Notes under the pieces: generated by a model
Told to the model about the DNA's origin: nothing
Databases searched by the model: none
The model's input: the letters and a program-made list of their open reading frames with translations, nothing else
NCBI GenBank assembly: GCA_016778765.1
Contig: JADHOV010000005.1
Coordinates: 1-64,000, forward strand
DNA from: Paracoccaceae bacterium
GTDB lineage: Bacteria > Pseudomonadota > Alphaproteobacteria > Rhodobacterales > Rhodobacteraceae
DNA length: 64,000 bases
Direction of reading: 5' to 3'
Made by a program: the position numbers and the translations under genes
In this document: positions 19,234-28,723 of the stretch, one piece after another
How the letters are laid out: every line of letters begins with the position of its first letter
Position numbering within the stretch: the first letter of the stretch is position 1

Positions 19234-20511
19234 CTATAAAATCGCATCCTCAAACGTGCGCAAACCTGCCCGTGGCGCTTGTACCAAAACCGCCATATTT
19301 CCCGGCTTATGCTCATTGCGGCGCATTTTAATATGCGCGGCGGGAATCTCATTCCAACCAAAGACTTCGGACATGCAAGGATCTAACCGCCGCTCGATCA
19401 TCAGCTTATTGGCCGCTGAGGCTTGCTGCAAATGCGCAAAATGGCTGCCTTGCACGCGCTTCTGGTTCATCCAAAGATAACGTGCATCTAGCGTCAGATT
19501 ATACCCTGTGGTGCCCGCACAGATCACCACCATCCCACCTTTTTTACACACGAAGGTCGAAACGGGGAAGGTGCTTTCACCAGGGTGTTCGAACACGATA
19601 TCCACATTCACGCCCTTGCCCGTAATCTCCCAAATGGCTTTGCCAAACTTGCGCACCTCGGCGAACCAGGTTTTATATGCGTCAGAATTCACAACCGGCA
19701 ATTGTCCCCAACACTTAAAATCTTTGCGATTGATAACGCCTTTCGCGCCCAAGCTCAGCACAAAGTCGCGTTTATCTTCATCCGAAATCACGGCAATCGC
19801 ATTCCCGCCAGCCGTATTGATCAGTTGGATTGCATAAGAGCCCAAACCCCCAGACGCGCCCCAAACCAACACGTTTTGCCCCGGCTTTAGGTCATGTGGG
19901 TGGTGCCCGAATAGCATCCGATAGGCGGTCGCCAATGTCAACGTGTAACAGGCACTTTCTTCCCATGTCAGATGCTTGGGGCGCGGCATCAATTGCTGTG
20001 ATTGTACCGCCGTGAATTGTGCAAAAGATCCATCCGGTGTCTCATAACCCCAAATCCGCTGACTGGCAGAATACATCGGGTCGCCACCATTACATTCTTC
20101 ATCATCTCCATCATCCTGATTGCAATGGATCACCACCTCATCCCCGACGCGCCATCTTGTGACCTTTTCGCCGACGGCCCAAACGATCCCAGAGGCATCA
20201 GAGCCAGCGATATGATAAGGGGCTTTATGCACATCAAACGGGCTTATTGGAATGCCCAAACCAGCCCAAACTCCGTTATAGTTCACCCCGGCAGCCATTA
20301 CCAAAACCAGCACGTCATGACTGCCCAACGAAGGGACATCCACAACTTCCAATTGGAACGAGCGATCCGGTTCGCCATGCCGCTCGCGGCGAATGGCCCA
20401 GGCATGCATAGATTTTGGAACAAACCCCAATGGCGGCATTTCTCCGACATCGTATAAATCTTTTTCTTTGGCCTCATAGCGTGCCGAATCAGGCTTTACA
20501 TCAAGCGCCAT
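19234..20511 (-). CDS. ccr: Crotonyl-CoA carboxylase/reductase
   Basis: Key enzyme of the ethylmalonyl-CoA pathway: reductively carboxylates crotonyl-CoA with NADPH and CO2 to (2S)-ethylmalonyl-CoA, allowing growth on C2 and C4 compounds without isocitrate lyase. The 425-residue medium-chain dehydrogenase/reductase has the nucleotide-binding GASGGLGSYA at about 218-227. NYNGVWAGLG lies near 77-86. The RIWGYETPDG and GSHFAH segments in characterised enzymes line the CO2/active-site pocket. AGGAGAGAG precedes the ATG. It is divergent from ecm across a 424-bp AT-rich spacer that must contain both promoters. No ester-cleaving or thiolase genes are adjacent. Confidence 0.96.
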   Translation of the reverse strand: MALDVKPDSARYEAKEKDLYDVGEMPPLGFVPKSMHAWAIRRERHGEPDRSFQLEVVDVPSLGSHDVLVLVMAAGVNYNGVWAGLGIPISPFDVHKAPYHIAGSDASGIVWAVGEKVTRWRVGDEVVIHCNQDDGDDEECNGGDPMYSASQRIWGYETPDGSFAQFTAVQSQQLMPRPKHLTWEESACYTLTLATAYRMLFGHHPHDLKPGQNVLVWGASGGLGSYAIQLINTAGGNAIAVISDEDKRDFVLSLGAKGVINRKDFKCWGQLPVVNSDAYKTWFAEVRKFGKAIWEITGKGVNVDIVFEHPGESTFPVSTFVCKKGGMVVICAGTTGYNLTLDARYLWMNQKRVQGSHFAHLQQASAANKLMIERRLDPCMSEVFGWNEIPAAHIKMRRNEHKPGNMAVLVQAPRAGLRTFEDAIL

Positions 20512-20621
20512 TACTCTCTCCTATGCCCTGTCGCGCCGCAGCGCAGAAATTTTTGCCTTAGCCACCGTTATCGTCCAAGAGGTAACTTTGCAACCTTATT
20601 TAATATATTTTTGAAATATAA

Positions 20622-20637
20622 TTACATTTAAATGTAA
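20622..20637. promoter_or_regulatory. Perfect palindrome TTACATTTAAATGTAA
   Basis: Sixteen-base perfect inverted repeat in the ccr-ecm spacer, 111 bases upstream of the ccr start. A good shape for a dimeric regulator operator; the protein is unknown. Confidence 0.45.
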
Positions 20638-20865
20638 AAATAATGCAGAATAAACCCAGATGAAATTTAAATTGGCGTAGCACGCGCTGCCATAGCCAAA
20701 TCGCGGGGCAAGAAACCTATTTAAAATAATTCCAATTAAATATTCGCTAAGATCCATAAAAGATCATAACAGCCAATAAAACATTTGATTTATAAGGTTC
20801 GTCTTCGTCTACAAAGCCCAGATCAAGAAGCAGATGGAAATTTCAGCCTGCCGCAGCGCAGCGAA

Positions 20866-20893
20866 TTGACATTGGTATATTATTTCATATAAA
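20866..20893 (+). promoter_or_regulatory. Predicted sigma-70 promoter of ecm
   Basis: TTGACA (20866-20871), 16-base spacer, TATAAA (20888-20893). This is the best match to the housekeeping consensus noted in the window. Transcription would start near 20900, giving a leader of about 36 bases. Confidence 0.6.
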
Positions 20894-20919
20894 AACAAAA
20901 AATAGTAATAATATTATAT

Positions 20920-20932
20920 CGCAAAGGTTGCG
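20920..20932. promoter_or_regulatory. Inverted repeat overlapping the ecm ribosome binding site
   Basis: CGCAA-AGG-TTGCG ends three bases before the ecm ATG and includes the AAAGG that serves as Shine-Dalgarno. It could be an operator just downstream of the promoter or a small mRNA hairpin; the 3-base loop makes a stable hairpin marginal. Confidence 0.35.
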
Positions 20933-20935
20933 TAA

Positions 20936-22903
20936 ATGAGCCCATCACCAAAAGATCGTCCATGGTTGATCAGAACATATGCGGGCCATTCAACGGCGCG
21001 CGACTCAAATGCGCTTTACCGATCAAATTTGCAAAAAGGCCAGACAGGATTGTCGGTAGCCTTCGATTTACCCACTCAGACAGGCTATGACAGCGATCAT
21101 CTATTGGCGCAGGGGGAAGTTGGAAAAGTCGGGGTGCCAATTTGCCATCTTGGCGATATGCGCAGCCTGTTTGAGCAGATCCCCCTCGACCAGATGAACA
21201 CCTCAATGACGATCAATGCTACAGCCCCTTGGCTGCTGGCGTTATATATCGCGGTTGCTGAGGAGCAGGGCGCCAATATAAGAGCGCTGCAAGGCACCGT
21301 GCAAAATGATATTATCAAGGAATATTTGTCACGAGGCACCTATATTTGCCCCCCGCAACCCTCGCTCAAATTGATCGGCGATGTGGCAGAATATTGCTAT
21401 GAGCAGTTGCCAAAGTGGAACCCGATGAACGTGTGCTCTTATCATTTACAAGAAGCCGGAGCGACACCAGAACAAGAACTTGCCTTTGCTTTGGCAACCG
21501 CAACCGCGGTATTGGATGAGTTGCAAGCACGCGTGCCAGCGCATGATTTTCCCAAACTCGTCGGTCGTATCTCGTTTTTTGTGAATGCAGGCATTCGCTT
21601 CGTCACAGAAATGTGTAAGATGCGCGCTTTTGTGGAGTTGTGGGATGAAATTTGCCAATCCCGCTATGGCGTTGAAAATCCAAAATACCGACGGTTCAGA
21701 TATGGGGTGCAAGTTAATTCACTGGGGCTTACCGAACAGCAACCGGAAAACAATGTCTATCGTATTCTGATCGAAATGCTGGCGGTCACATTATCAAAAA
21801 ATGCCCGCGCGCGCGCCGTGCAATTGCCAGCTTGGAATGAAGCTTTGGGCCTACCGCGCCCCTGGGATCAACAATGGTCGATGCGGATGCAGCAGATCAT
21901 GGCCTTTGAGACGGATCTGCTGGAATATGAAGACCTGTTCGACGGCAACCCCACCATCGAGGCCAAGGTTGCGCGTTTGAAAGACGAAGCGCGCCATGAG
22001 CTGGCATCGCTTGATGCGCTGGGCGGCGCAATCGAAGCGATCGGCTACATGAAATCGCGCCTCGTGGAAAGCAACACGCAAAGGCTGAACAAGATCGCTT
22101 CGAAAGAAACCACCGTGGTTGGGGTCAATAAATTCACCACGGGAGAGCCTTCGCCGCTTACCGCCGGAGATGGTGGCATAATGACGGTTGATCCCGCCGT
22201 TGAGCAAGATCAGGTGGACCGGTTGAACGCTTGGCGCAGCGCCCGCGATGACGCATCCGTTGCAACCGCGCTGCGCAGCTTACGCGCGGCGGCGCGGGCA
22301 GGTGAGAACATCATGCCCGCTTCTATCGTTGCGGCCAAAGCCGGCGTAACAACCGGCGAATGGGCGGCGCAAATGCGGCTTATCTATGGCGAATACAGAG
22401 GGCCAACCGGCGTGGCGCATGGCGTGTCCAACCAAAGCGAAGGGCTGGATGAAATTCGCGATGCGGTCGATCTTGTAAGTCAGAAGCTGGGGCGCCGCTT
22501 GGGCTTTTTGATGGGCAAACCCGGGCTTGACGGCCATTCGAACGGGGCCGAGCAAATCGCCGCCCGCGCACGCGATTGCGGAATGAAGATTGCTTATGAT
22601 GGCATCCGCTTAACCCCCGAACAACTGATTGCCTCTGTTCAAGAGCACCAGCCCCATGTGATCGGCCTGTCAATCTTATCGGGCAGCCATATTCCTTTGG
22701 TAGAAGATATGATGAAACGCCTGCAACTGGCCCAACTTGATAATATTCCCGTGGTGGTTGGCGGCATTATCCCACAAGAGGATATGATCCGTCTGACAGC
22801 GATGGGCGTTGCAAAAATATACACCCCGAAAGATTTCGAACTGAACACCATTATGATGGATATCGTCAGTCTTGCAGATCCAACCGATTTAGCCGCAGAG
22901 TAA
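20936..22903 (+). CDS. ecm: Ethylmalonyl-CoA mutase
   Basis: Coenzyme B12-dependent conversion of (2R)-ethylmalonyl-CoA to methylsuccinyl-CoA in the ethylmalonyl-CoA pathway. The 655-residue single-chain protein has an N-terminal substrate-binding barrel (SVAFDLPTQTGYDSDH, DMRSLFEQIPL, TMTINATAPW). The C-terminal B12-binding domain carries the DxHxxG motif at Asp532-His534-Gly537. The length is shorter than MutA/ScpA methylmalonyl-CoA mutases and fits the Ecm/MeaA group. Pairing with ccr supports Ecm over other acyl-CoA mutases. Transcribed rightward from the spacer shared with ccr. Confidence 0.95.
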   Translation: MSPSPKDRPWLIRTYAGHSTARDSNALYRSNLQKGQTGLSVAFDLPTQTGYDSDHLLAQGEVGKVGVPICHLGDMRSLFEQIPLDQMNTSMTINATAPWLLALYIAVAEEQGANIRALQGTVQNDIIKEYLSRGTYICPPQPSLKLIGDVAEYCYEQLPKWNPMNVCSYHLQEAGATPEQELAFALATATAVLDELQARVPAHDFPKLVGRISFFVNAGIRFVTEMCKMRAFVELWDEICQSRYGVENPKYRRFRYGVQVNSLGLTEQQPENNVYRILIEMLAVTLSKNARARAVQLPAWNEALGLPRPWDQQWSMRMQQIMAFETDLLEYEDLFDGNPTIEAKVARLKDEARHELASLDALGGAIEAIGYMKSRLVESNTQRLNKIASKETTVVGVNKFTTGEPSPLTAGDGGIMTVDPAVEQDQVDRLNAWRSARDDASVATALRSLRAAARAGENIMPASIVAAKAGVTTGEWAAQMRLIYGEYRGPTGVAHGVSNQSEGLDEIRDAVDLVSQKLGRRLGFLMGKPGLDGHSNGAEQIAARARDCGMKIAYDGIRLTPEQLIASVQEHQPHVIGLSILSGSHIPLVEDMMKRLQLAQLDNIPVVVGGIIPQEDMIRLTAMGVAKIYTPKDFELNTIMMDIVSLADPTDLAAE

Positions 22904-23006
22904 CGCGGCCGCAGGCCCCAAAAAATCACAACCTCCGAAGAACAAGGCTGGCCTTGTCTGGCAGGCTTCGTTAGATTTTCGCCAAGAGCAAATAAAGGAA
23001 CACGCG

Positions 23007-23444
23007 GTGATCACAACGCGCAGCTTACGGCCCAACGACTATCACGCCTGGCAGGCGCTTTGGCGGGGGTATCTGGCATTTTATGAAACCGAGCTGGCGG
23101 AAAACGTATATCGCACCACCTTTGAGCGCCTCTGTTCAAACGATATCACAACGCAAAACGCAATCGTGGCCGAACTGGGCGGTGAAATGGTGGGCTTGGT
23201 GCATTATATTTTTCATCCGCATAATTGGCGGGTCGAAGATGTGGTATATCTGCAAGATTTATTCACCGCACCGCAGCAACGCGGCAAAGGGGTTGCCAAA
23301 GCTTTAATCAACGCCGTGTATCACGCCAGCGATCAGGCCGGGTGCCCAAGCGTCTATTGGATGACGCAAGAATTCAATCACCAAGCCCGCCATCTATATG
23401 ATCAGGTCGGCCAGCTTACCCCTTTCATAAAATATACACGATAG
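23007..23444 (+). CDS. GNAT family N-acetyltransferase
   Basis: A 145-residue GCN5-related acetyltransferase. The acetyl-CoA pyrophosphate loop QQRGKGVAKALI and the preceding strand VVYLQDLFTAP are clear, and a C-terminal ARHLYDQVG segment closes the fold. Substrate unknown; it could acetylate a small amine or a protein. The start is GTG with AAAGGA upstream. deoD follows after 9 bases, so they are probably co-transcribed. Confidence 0.88.
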   Translation: MITTRSLRPNDYHAWQALWRGYLAFYETELAENVYRTTFERLCSNDITTQNAIVAELGGEMVGLVHYIFHPHNWRVEDVVYLQDLFTAPQQRGKGVAKALINAVYHASDQAGCPSVYWMTQEFNHQARHLYDQVGQLTPFIKYTR

Positions 23445-23453
23445 AGGCTTTTC

Positions 23454-24161
23454 ATGACAATCCATATCGGTGCCACCCCAGATCAAATCGCAGAAACCGT
23501 GCTTTTGCCCGGCGATCCCTATCGCGCGAAATGGGCGGCGGAAACCTTCCTATCTGACGTCGCGCTTGTGAACGAAGTGCGCGGCATGCTGGGATTTACC
23601 GGGTTTTATAAAGACCAAAGGGTGACCATCCAAGGATCGGGTATGGGCATGCCATCTTTATCCATCTACGCCAATGAGCTGATCAAAGACTATGGGGCCA
23701 AAACCCTCATCCGAATTGGATCCTGTGGCGGCATGCAACCACATGTTGGGATACGCGATATCATTCTGGCAATGACCGCCAGCAGCATTTCCACCCCGTC
23801 TCTTGGCATTTTTAAAGAATTCAACTTTGCCCCTTGCGCCGATTATGCTTTGTTAGAGGCGGCAGCCCGCGCCGCGCAAGCCAAAGCCATCGCAACCCAT
23901 ATTGGCGGTATCTACTCGTCAGATGTGTTTTACGATGAGCGTCCCGACCTAAACCAAGAAATGACCCGCCATGGCATCTTGGGTGTCGAAATGGAGGCGG
24001 CCGAATTATACAATCTTGCCGCGCGATATGGCGTTCGGGCTCTGGCCGTTTTGACCGTTTCAGATCATTTGCAAACCGGCGAGGCGCTGCCGGCGGATCA
24101 GCGCGAAAAAAGCTTTGGAGATATGGTGGAAATCGCGCTGCATGCAGCTTTTGACGTATAA
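23454..24161 (+). CDS. deoD: Purine-nucleoside phosphorylase, DeoD type
   Basis: Phosphorolyses purine (deoxy)ribonucleosides to base and (deoxy)ribose-1-phosphate for salvage. The 235 residues match the hexameric bacterial class. [22 protein letters not shown] at the N-terminus, [13 protein letters not shown] (phosphate site), [17 protein letters not shown] (ribose site Glu) and VSDHLQTGE with the catalytic Asp are all present. Preceded closely by the GNAT gene and converges with the DUF1989 gene. Confidence 0.96.
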   Translation: MTIHIGATPDQIAETVLLPGDPYRAKWAAETFLSDVALVNEVRGMLGFTGFYKDQRVTIQGSGMGMPSLSIYANELIKDYGAKTLIRIGSCGGMQPHVGIRDIILAMTASSISTPSLGIFKEFNFAPCADYALLEAAARAAQAKAIATHIGGIYSSDVFYDERPDLNQEMTRHGILGVEMEAAELYNLAARYGVRALAVLTVSDHLQTGEALPADQREKSFGDMVEIALHAAFDV

Positions 24162-24237
24162 CAAGGCCCAGCAAAGCCGGGCACGGCGCGCGCCTTTGCC
24201 GCTCTCACAGGTTTTGCTTGGGCTCGCGCCCGCGTGA

Positions 24238-25086
24238 TTACACCCCGTGGCCGCGATCATAGCTCGACAGTGCACAGCCCTGCCAATCCGCCAGGGCATC
24301 CGGGGGCGCGCTAAAGATCTCGACCTTTAGCGGATGACATATCGCGGTATCACTGGAATGTTCCGAGGAACAATCCCCCCCAGGGCAGGCGCTTAGCGCC
24401 CCCAAAAGATCAATTTCCGCAAAAAACTCAAGATAATCACCCGGGCGCACAGGGCTGGCTTTCATGAAATACTGCCCCGTATCGCGGGTAAACCCCGTGC
24501 ACATAAACACGTTCAAAACATCATGCACCATCTCTTCCACCTCGCGCACGGGCCGTGCCAGCCTGCCCGCCAAAGCCCGGGTTAAGTTGGAATGACAGCA
24601 GTGGTGATAGGCCTCACCGCCCGAAAGCAAACCATGCGTGTACGGATCACAGCGGGTTCCAATCACGTCATGCACCGAGCCCCCATATGCATCGATTCCA
24701 TACCATGCAAGCGTATCTTCAAATACCGTTGCCATCGGCCTCAAATAGGGAAAGCATGACCACATCCGCTCTTCCTGCGTGAGATGCGTGCCATGCAGAG
24801 CGCGGGTTTTCCCAGAATAAAACCGTTCATGCAGATTTTGGGCGTTCCACAAATTCAGATCACCAACCTGCGCGCCTTCGATAGAAGAAATGCGAAAAAA
24901 CGAGCCCGCCGGCGCATCAAAACAGCTGGCATCGCGCGGTGCAATAATCACTTCATCGGATTTTACGGCGAACTGGCGCAATGTCTTCAAAGCCGCCATA
25001 TCGGGCTTGGGTAAGCTTTCAACCGGATAACAAATCACGGGCTTTATAGCTTGGCGCGCAGCGCCATCTTCAGGCATTTCCAACAT
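24238..25086 (-). CDS. DUF1989 (urea carboxylase-associated) family protein
   Basis: A 282-residue member of DUF1989, seen by PAGSFFRI, GDLNLWNAQN, ERFYSGKTRALHGTHL, HDVIGTRCDPYTHG, CCHSNLTRAL and the C-terminal VRPGDYLEFFAEIDLL. Some members form the zinc-dependent carboxyguanidine deiminase CgdAB beside guanidine carboxylase. Here there is only one subunit gene and no urea/guanidine carboxylase nearby. The Cys and His in HDVIGTRC and CCHSNL are likely metal ligands. ATG 25086 has AGGGTGG just upstream and is preferred to TTG 25104. The start is 50 bases after sdhB, so it may be read through from the sdh operon. Confidence 0.85.
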   Translation of the reverse strand: MLEMPEDGAARQAIKPVICYPVESLPKPDMAALKTLRQFAVKSDEVIIAPRDASCFDAPAGSFFRISSIEGAQVGDLNLWNAQNLHERFYSGKTRALHGTHLTQEERMWSCFPYLRPMATVFEDTLAWYGIDAYGGSVHDVIGTRCDPYTHGLLSGGEAYHHCCHSNLTRALAGRLARPVREVEEMVHDVLNVFMCTGFTRDTGQYFMKASPVRPGDYLEFFAEIDLLGALSACPGGDCSSEHSSDTAICHPLKVEIFSAPPDALADWQGCALSSYDRGHGV

Positions 25087-25136
25087 GTGACCACCCTTAT
25101 ACAAAATGACCCTGTAAACAGGCCGCTCTGTGCGCG

Positions 25137-25916
25137 CTAGACTGTCCGCTCAACCATCATCTTTTTAATTTCTGAGATCGCCTTAGCCGGGTTAAGCCCT
25201 TTGGGGCAGGTTTTGGCACAATTCATGATCGTATGACAGCGATAGAGCTTAAACGGATCTTCCAATTCATCCAACCGCTCGCCTGTAGCTTCATCGCGCG
25301 AATCAATGATCCAGCGATAGGCGTGCAGCAAGGCAGCTGGCCCCAAATAGCGATCGCCATTCCACCAGTAAGACGGGCAGGAGGTTGAGCAAGAGGCGCA
25401 CATCACGCATTCATACAGCCCATCCAGTTTTTTGCGATCTTCGATCGATTGCTTCCACTCTTTCGCCGGACGGTTGGTTTTGGTTTCCAGCCAAGGCATG
25501 ATGCTGGCATGCTGGGCATAAAAATGCGTTAGATCAGGGATCAAATCGCGAATAACGGGCATATGCGGCAAGGGATAGATCTTCACATCGCCCTTGATGT
25601 CATCCATGCCATAAATACAAGCCAGCGTGTTAATGCCATCGATATTCATCGCACAAGAGCCACAAATACCTTCCCGGCACGAGCGGCGAAAGGTCAAGGT
25701 GGGATCAATTTCGTTTTTGATTTTGATCAGCGCGTCCAAGACCATCGGGCCGCATCTATCCATATCCACGAAATAAGTATCAACGCTGGGGTTTTCTCCA
25801 TCATCTGGCGACCACCGATAGATGGAAAACTTGCGGATATTGGTTGCACCTGCTGGTTTTGGCCAGGTTTTTCCAGTGCGGATCCGTGAATTCTTAGGAA
25901 GCGTTAGCTGAACCAT
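25137..25916 (-). CDS. sdhB: Succinate dehydrogenase iron-sulfur subunit
   Basis: Electron-transfer subunit of complex II on the cytoplasmic face of the inner membrane. Of its 259 residues, the N-terminal ferredoxin domain carries the [2Fe-2S] Cys set in [12 protein letters not shown] with a distal Cys. The C-terminal domain carries [12 protein letters not shown] and [14 protein letters not shown] for the [4Fe-4S] and [3Fe-4S] clusters. Last gene of sdhCDAB, 49 bases after sdhA. Confidence 0.97.
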   Translation of the reverse strand: MVQLTLPKNSRIRTGKTWPKPAGATNIRKFSIYRWSPDDGENPSVDTYFVDMDRCGPMVLDALIKIKNEIDPTLTFRRSCREGICGSCAMNIDGINTLACIYGMDDIKGDVKIYPLPHMPVIRDLIPDLTHFYAQHASIMPWLETKTNRPAKEWKQSIEDRKKLDGLYECVMCASCSTSCPSYWWNGDRYLGPAALLHAYRWIIDSRDEATGERLDELEDPFKLYRCHTIMNCAKTCPKGLNPAKAISEIKKMMVERTV

Positions 25917-25965
25917 ATTGCCCTCATCTGGTCTTTATATCCCGTCTTTATTTCCACAGCCGCAC

Positions 25966-27771
25966 TCAAAATGTACGCACTTTAGGCGCGATTCTCTCAA
26001 GCGATATGCCACCCTGATCTTCATCCGTGAGGCGATCCAACACGACCGGCCGATAGCTCAGATCGCATTTGGCGCCGTCAATCACCGCCAATGTATGCAC
26101 CCGCCAAGCCGCATCATCTCGATCAGCAAAATCTTCATGGGCATGCGCGCCGCGGCTTTCTTTACGCGCCTCGGCGCCGGCGATGGTGGCCAAAGCGTTG
26201 GGCATTAGATTGCCCAATTCAAGCGTTTCCATAAGATCGCTATTCCACACGAGGCTGGTATCAGTCACTTTGATATCATCCATTTTTGCGGCGATTTCGG
26301 TCATTTTGCTGAGGCCGGCTGCCAATGTGTCCGAGGCGCGGAATACGGCCGCATCGGATTGCATGGTCTTTTGCATCTCAAGGCGCAGCTCAGCGGTTGG
26401 CACCGCGCCATTGGCATGACGTAACCCATCGAAACGGTCAAAGGCCTTATCAATTTCAGCAGCGTTCAAACTGGGGATCTGTGCGGCCCGATCGACAACC
26501 TGACCAGCCCGGATCGCGGCTGCGCGCCCAAACACGACTAGATCGATCAAAGAGTTTGAGCCAAGGCGGTTTGCGCCATGCACCGATGCGCAGCCTGCTT
26601 CACCCACAGCCATGAGCCCGGGCACCACTGCGTTTGGATTATCCGCCGTTGGGTTTAGAACTTCTCCCCAATAGTTGGTCGGAATTCCGCCCATATTATA
26701 GTGCACGGTGGGCAGAACAGGAATTGCTTCCTTGGTCACGTCAACACCGGCAAAAATCCGCGCGCTTTCCGAAATTCCGGGCAGGCGTTCGGCCAAAGCC
26801 TCGGGGGGTAAATGGCTCAAATTAAGGTGGATATGATCACCCTCTGCGCCAACGCCGCGCCCCTCACGGATTTCCATCGTCATACAGCGGCTGACGTAAT
26901 CGCGCGGCGCAAGATCTTTATAATGGGGTGCATAGCGCTCCATAAAACGCTCGCCCTCTGAATTGGTCAAATAGCCCCCTTCGCCGCGCGCGCCCTCGGT
27001 GATCAAGCACCCGGATCCATAAATGCCCGTCGGATGGAATTGTACGAATTCCATATCCTGCAGCGGCAAACCAGCCCGCGCCACCATGCCGCCACCATCC
27101 CCGGTACAGGTATGCGCAGAGGTTGCACTGAAATAAGCCCGCCCATAGCCACCCGTGGCCAAGACGACCATTTTAGCGTTGAAAACGTGCATCGTGCCAT
27201 CATCTAGCTTCCAGCAGACAACACCGGTGCACACCCCATCTTCAGACATAACCAAATCGATGGCAAAATATTCGATATAAAATTCAGCGTTATTCTTCAG
27301 CGATTGGCCATATAACGTGTGCAAAATCGCGTGGCCCGTTCGATCGGCTGCGGCGCAGGTACGCTGTACGGGAGGGCCTTCGCCAAACTCAGTAGTATGC
27401 CCGCCAAATGGCCGCTGATAAATTTTACCTTCTTTGGTGCGCGAAAATGGCACGCCATAATGCTCAAGCTCATAAACAGCTTTCGGCGCTTCGCGCGCCA
27501 GATATTCCATCGCGTCCGTATCACCAAGCCAATCGGATCCCTTGACGGTATCATACATGTGCCATTGCCAATGATCTGGACCCATATTTGAAAGCGAGGC
27601 CGCGATCCCGCCTTGCGCCGCAACCGTGTGAGAGCGGGTTGGAAACACTTTGGTGACGCAGGCGGTGCGCAACCCCTGCTCTGCCATGCCCAAAGTTGCC
27701 CGCAAGCCAGCGCCACCAGCGCCGACAACAACAACATCATATTCATGGGTTTCAAACGTATATTCTGACAT
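25966..27771 (-). CDS. sdhA: Succinate dehydrogenase flavoprotein subunit
   Basis: Catalytic subunit of complex II: oxidises succinate to fumarate with covalently bound FAD. The 601 residues include the FAD-binding [15 protein letters not shown] near residues 14-28, the [11 protein letters not shown] segment whose His carries the covalent flavin, [11 protein letters not shown], and the capping-domain catalytic Arg region. Normal length. Starts 12 bases after sdhD. Confidence 0.98.
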   Translation of the reverse strand: MSEYTFETHEYDVVVVGAGGAGLRATLGMAEQGLRTACVTKVFPTRSHTVAAQGGIAASLSNMGPDHWQWHMYDTVKGSDWLGDTDAMEYLAREAPKAVYELEHYGVPFSRTKEGKIYQRPFGGHTTEFGEGPPVQRTCAAADRTGHAILHTLYGQSLKNNAEFYIEYFAIDLVMSEDGVCTGVVCWKLDDGTMHVFNAKMVVLATGGYGRAYFSATSAHTCTGDGGGMVARAGLPLQDMEFVQFHPTGIYGSGCLITEGARGEGGYLTNSEGERFMERYAPHYKDLAPRDYVSRCMTMEIREGRGVGAEGDHIHLNLSHLPPEALAERLPGISESARIFAGVDVTKEAIPVLPTVHYNMGGIPTNYWGEVLNPTADNPNAVVPGLMAVGEAGCASVHGANRLGSNSLIDLVVFGRAAAIRAGQVVDRAAQIPSLNAAEIDKAFDRFDGLRHANGAVPTAELRLEMQKTMQSDAAVFRASDTLAAGLSKMTEIAAKMDDIKVTDTSLVWNSDLMETLELGNLMPNALATIAGAEARKESRGAHAHEDFADRDDAAWRVHTLAVIDGAKCDLSYRPVVLDRLTDEDQGGISLERIAPKVRTF

Positions 27772-27783
27772 TGCTTTCGCCCT

Positions 27784-28155
27784 TTAAAGTGCCATCTTCG
27801 CGATCGCAAAAAGCCCTGTTGCCATCAAGGCATAGGACATACAAATCACCGCGATGATCCAGATCTTCTGTGCAGTCCCATGGACATAATCTTCAATTAA
27901 AACCTGCGCGCCCGACTTAAAATGCTCAAGACCAACGATCAGCGTCAGCGCCACAATCAAGGCAGGCCCGGGCCGGGTAAAATGCGCGATCACATCTTGA
28001 TGGCTTTCACCGATAACGCGCCCAAGCGTATAGACGAATAAGGGCACCAGCACCAAAAGCGCTGCAGAGCTCACTTTCATAGCCCAAAAATGCGCGGTGC
28101 CAGTTTTGGCGCTGCCCAGGCCCGTAGCACGTTTGCGATCCGTTAAATAACGCAT
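27784..28155 (-). CDS. sdhD: Succinate dehydrogenase membrane anchor subunit D
   Basis: A 123-residue protein with three predicted membrane helices. The HFKSGAQVLIEDYVH segment has the conserved pattern for the haem/quinone site of SdhD. Lies between sdhC (15 bases upstream) and sdhA (12 bases downstream), which fixes the identity despite low family conservation. Confidence 0.95.
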   Translation of the reverse strand: MRYLTDRKRATGLGSAKTGTAHFWAMKVSSAALLVLVPLFVYTLGRVIGESHQDVIAHFTRPGPALIVALTLIVGLEHFKSGAQVLIEDYVHGTAQKIWIIAVICMSYALMATGLFAIAKMAL

Positions 28156-28170
28156 GTCTGTCCCTTGCCT

Positions 28171-28554
28171 CTATAAGACCATAACGGTGATGACGCTCAG
28201 CAGCAGCGAACCTATGATAACACCCCAGCCAAGTTTTTCGGCTGTCGGCACGTCCAAACCAATAGCGTTGTCCCAAATCAGATGCCGCAAACCGGCCAAG
28301 CTATGATACCACAGCGCCCAGATCGATCCCAATAGGATTAGCTTTCCAAACCACGAGGTTACAAACCCGTTGACCAGGTCAAAATAGGCTGGCGAAGTTG
28401 CCGCCGCCAATAACCACCAAATCACCAGAATAGTGCCCAGCAATAATGCGTTGCCCGTGATCCGTGTCAAGATTGACGTAATCGAGGTCAGCTGCGGGCG
28501 ATAGATTGATAAATGCGGTGACAAAGGGCGATTGCCCCGGTTTACATCAGCCAT
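28171..28554 (-). CDS. sdhC: Succinate dehydrogenase cytochrome b556 subunit
   Basis: A 127-residue membrane anchor with three hydrophobic helices. RPLSPHLSIYR at the N-terminus and the HSLAGLRHLIWD motif (haem-ligand His region) are diagnostic. First gene of sdhCDAB. The upstream 164-bp spacer ends at a tandem TGTGATCACA operator, and AAGGGAA lies before the ATG. Confidence 0.97.
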   Translation of the reverse strand: MADVNRGNRPLSPHLSIYRPQLTSITSILTRITGNALLLGTILVIWWLLAAATSPAYFDLVNGFVTSWFGKLILLGSIWALWYHSLAGLRHLIWDNAIGLDVPTAEKLGWGVIIGSLLLSVITVMVL

Positions 28555-28692
28555 TAAAATTCCCTTACGATCTTTTTAAAGCGAAGCCTCCACAGCCATT
28601 CGCCGATACGATAGGATTCTTTTATCTTGATTTGAAGGTAATAACAGCCCCAGAAACGATATTCTTTCCTGTCTCTTGACGAAATGCAATGT

Positions 28693-28723
28693 TGTGATCA
28701 CAGAGTTTTTATTTGTGATCACA
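28693..28723. promoter_or_regulatory. Tandem TGTGATCACA operator upstream of sdhC
   Basis: Two identical perfect 10-bp palindromes at 28693-28702 and 28714-28723, 21 bases apart (two helical turns). The distal copy overlaps the stop codon of the DUF4344 gene. The same pair with identical spacing precedes sucC. On the sdh strand a weak TTGCAT/AAGAAT promoter-like pair follows directly. Shape and spacing suggest cooperative binding of a dimeric regulator, perhaps of the GntR or CRP/FNR type. Confidence 0.75.

Larger units (their letters stand above)
20512..20935. promoter_or_regulatory. Divergent ccr-ecm regulatory region
   Basis: A 424-bp spacer with no gene, strongly AT-rich. It holds a 16-bp perfect palindrome (20622-20637), a TTTGCAAC half-site (20587-20594) about 76 bases upstream of ccr, a consensus-like promoter for ecm (20866-20893) and a short inverted repeat at the ecm ribosome binding site (20920-20932). 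The TTTGCAA-type half-site resembles what I recall for short-chain fatty acyl-CoA regulators (ScfR/PccR/RamB family), but only single copies are seen. The ccr promoter itself could not be assigned. Confidence 0.6.

Noticed and set aside
22936-22970. Hairpin after ecm (ACAAGGC/GCCTTGT with an outer CGAAG/CTTCG)
   Set aside because: The inner loop is only two bases and no T run follows; not convincing as a terminator.
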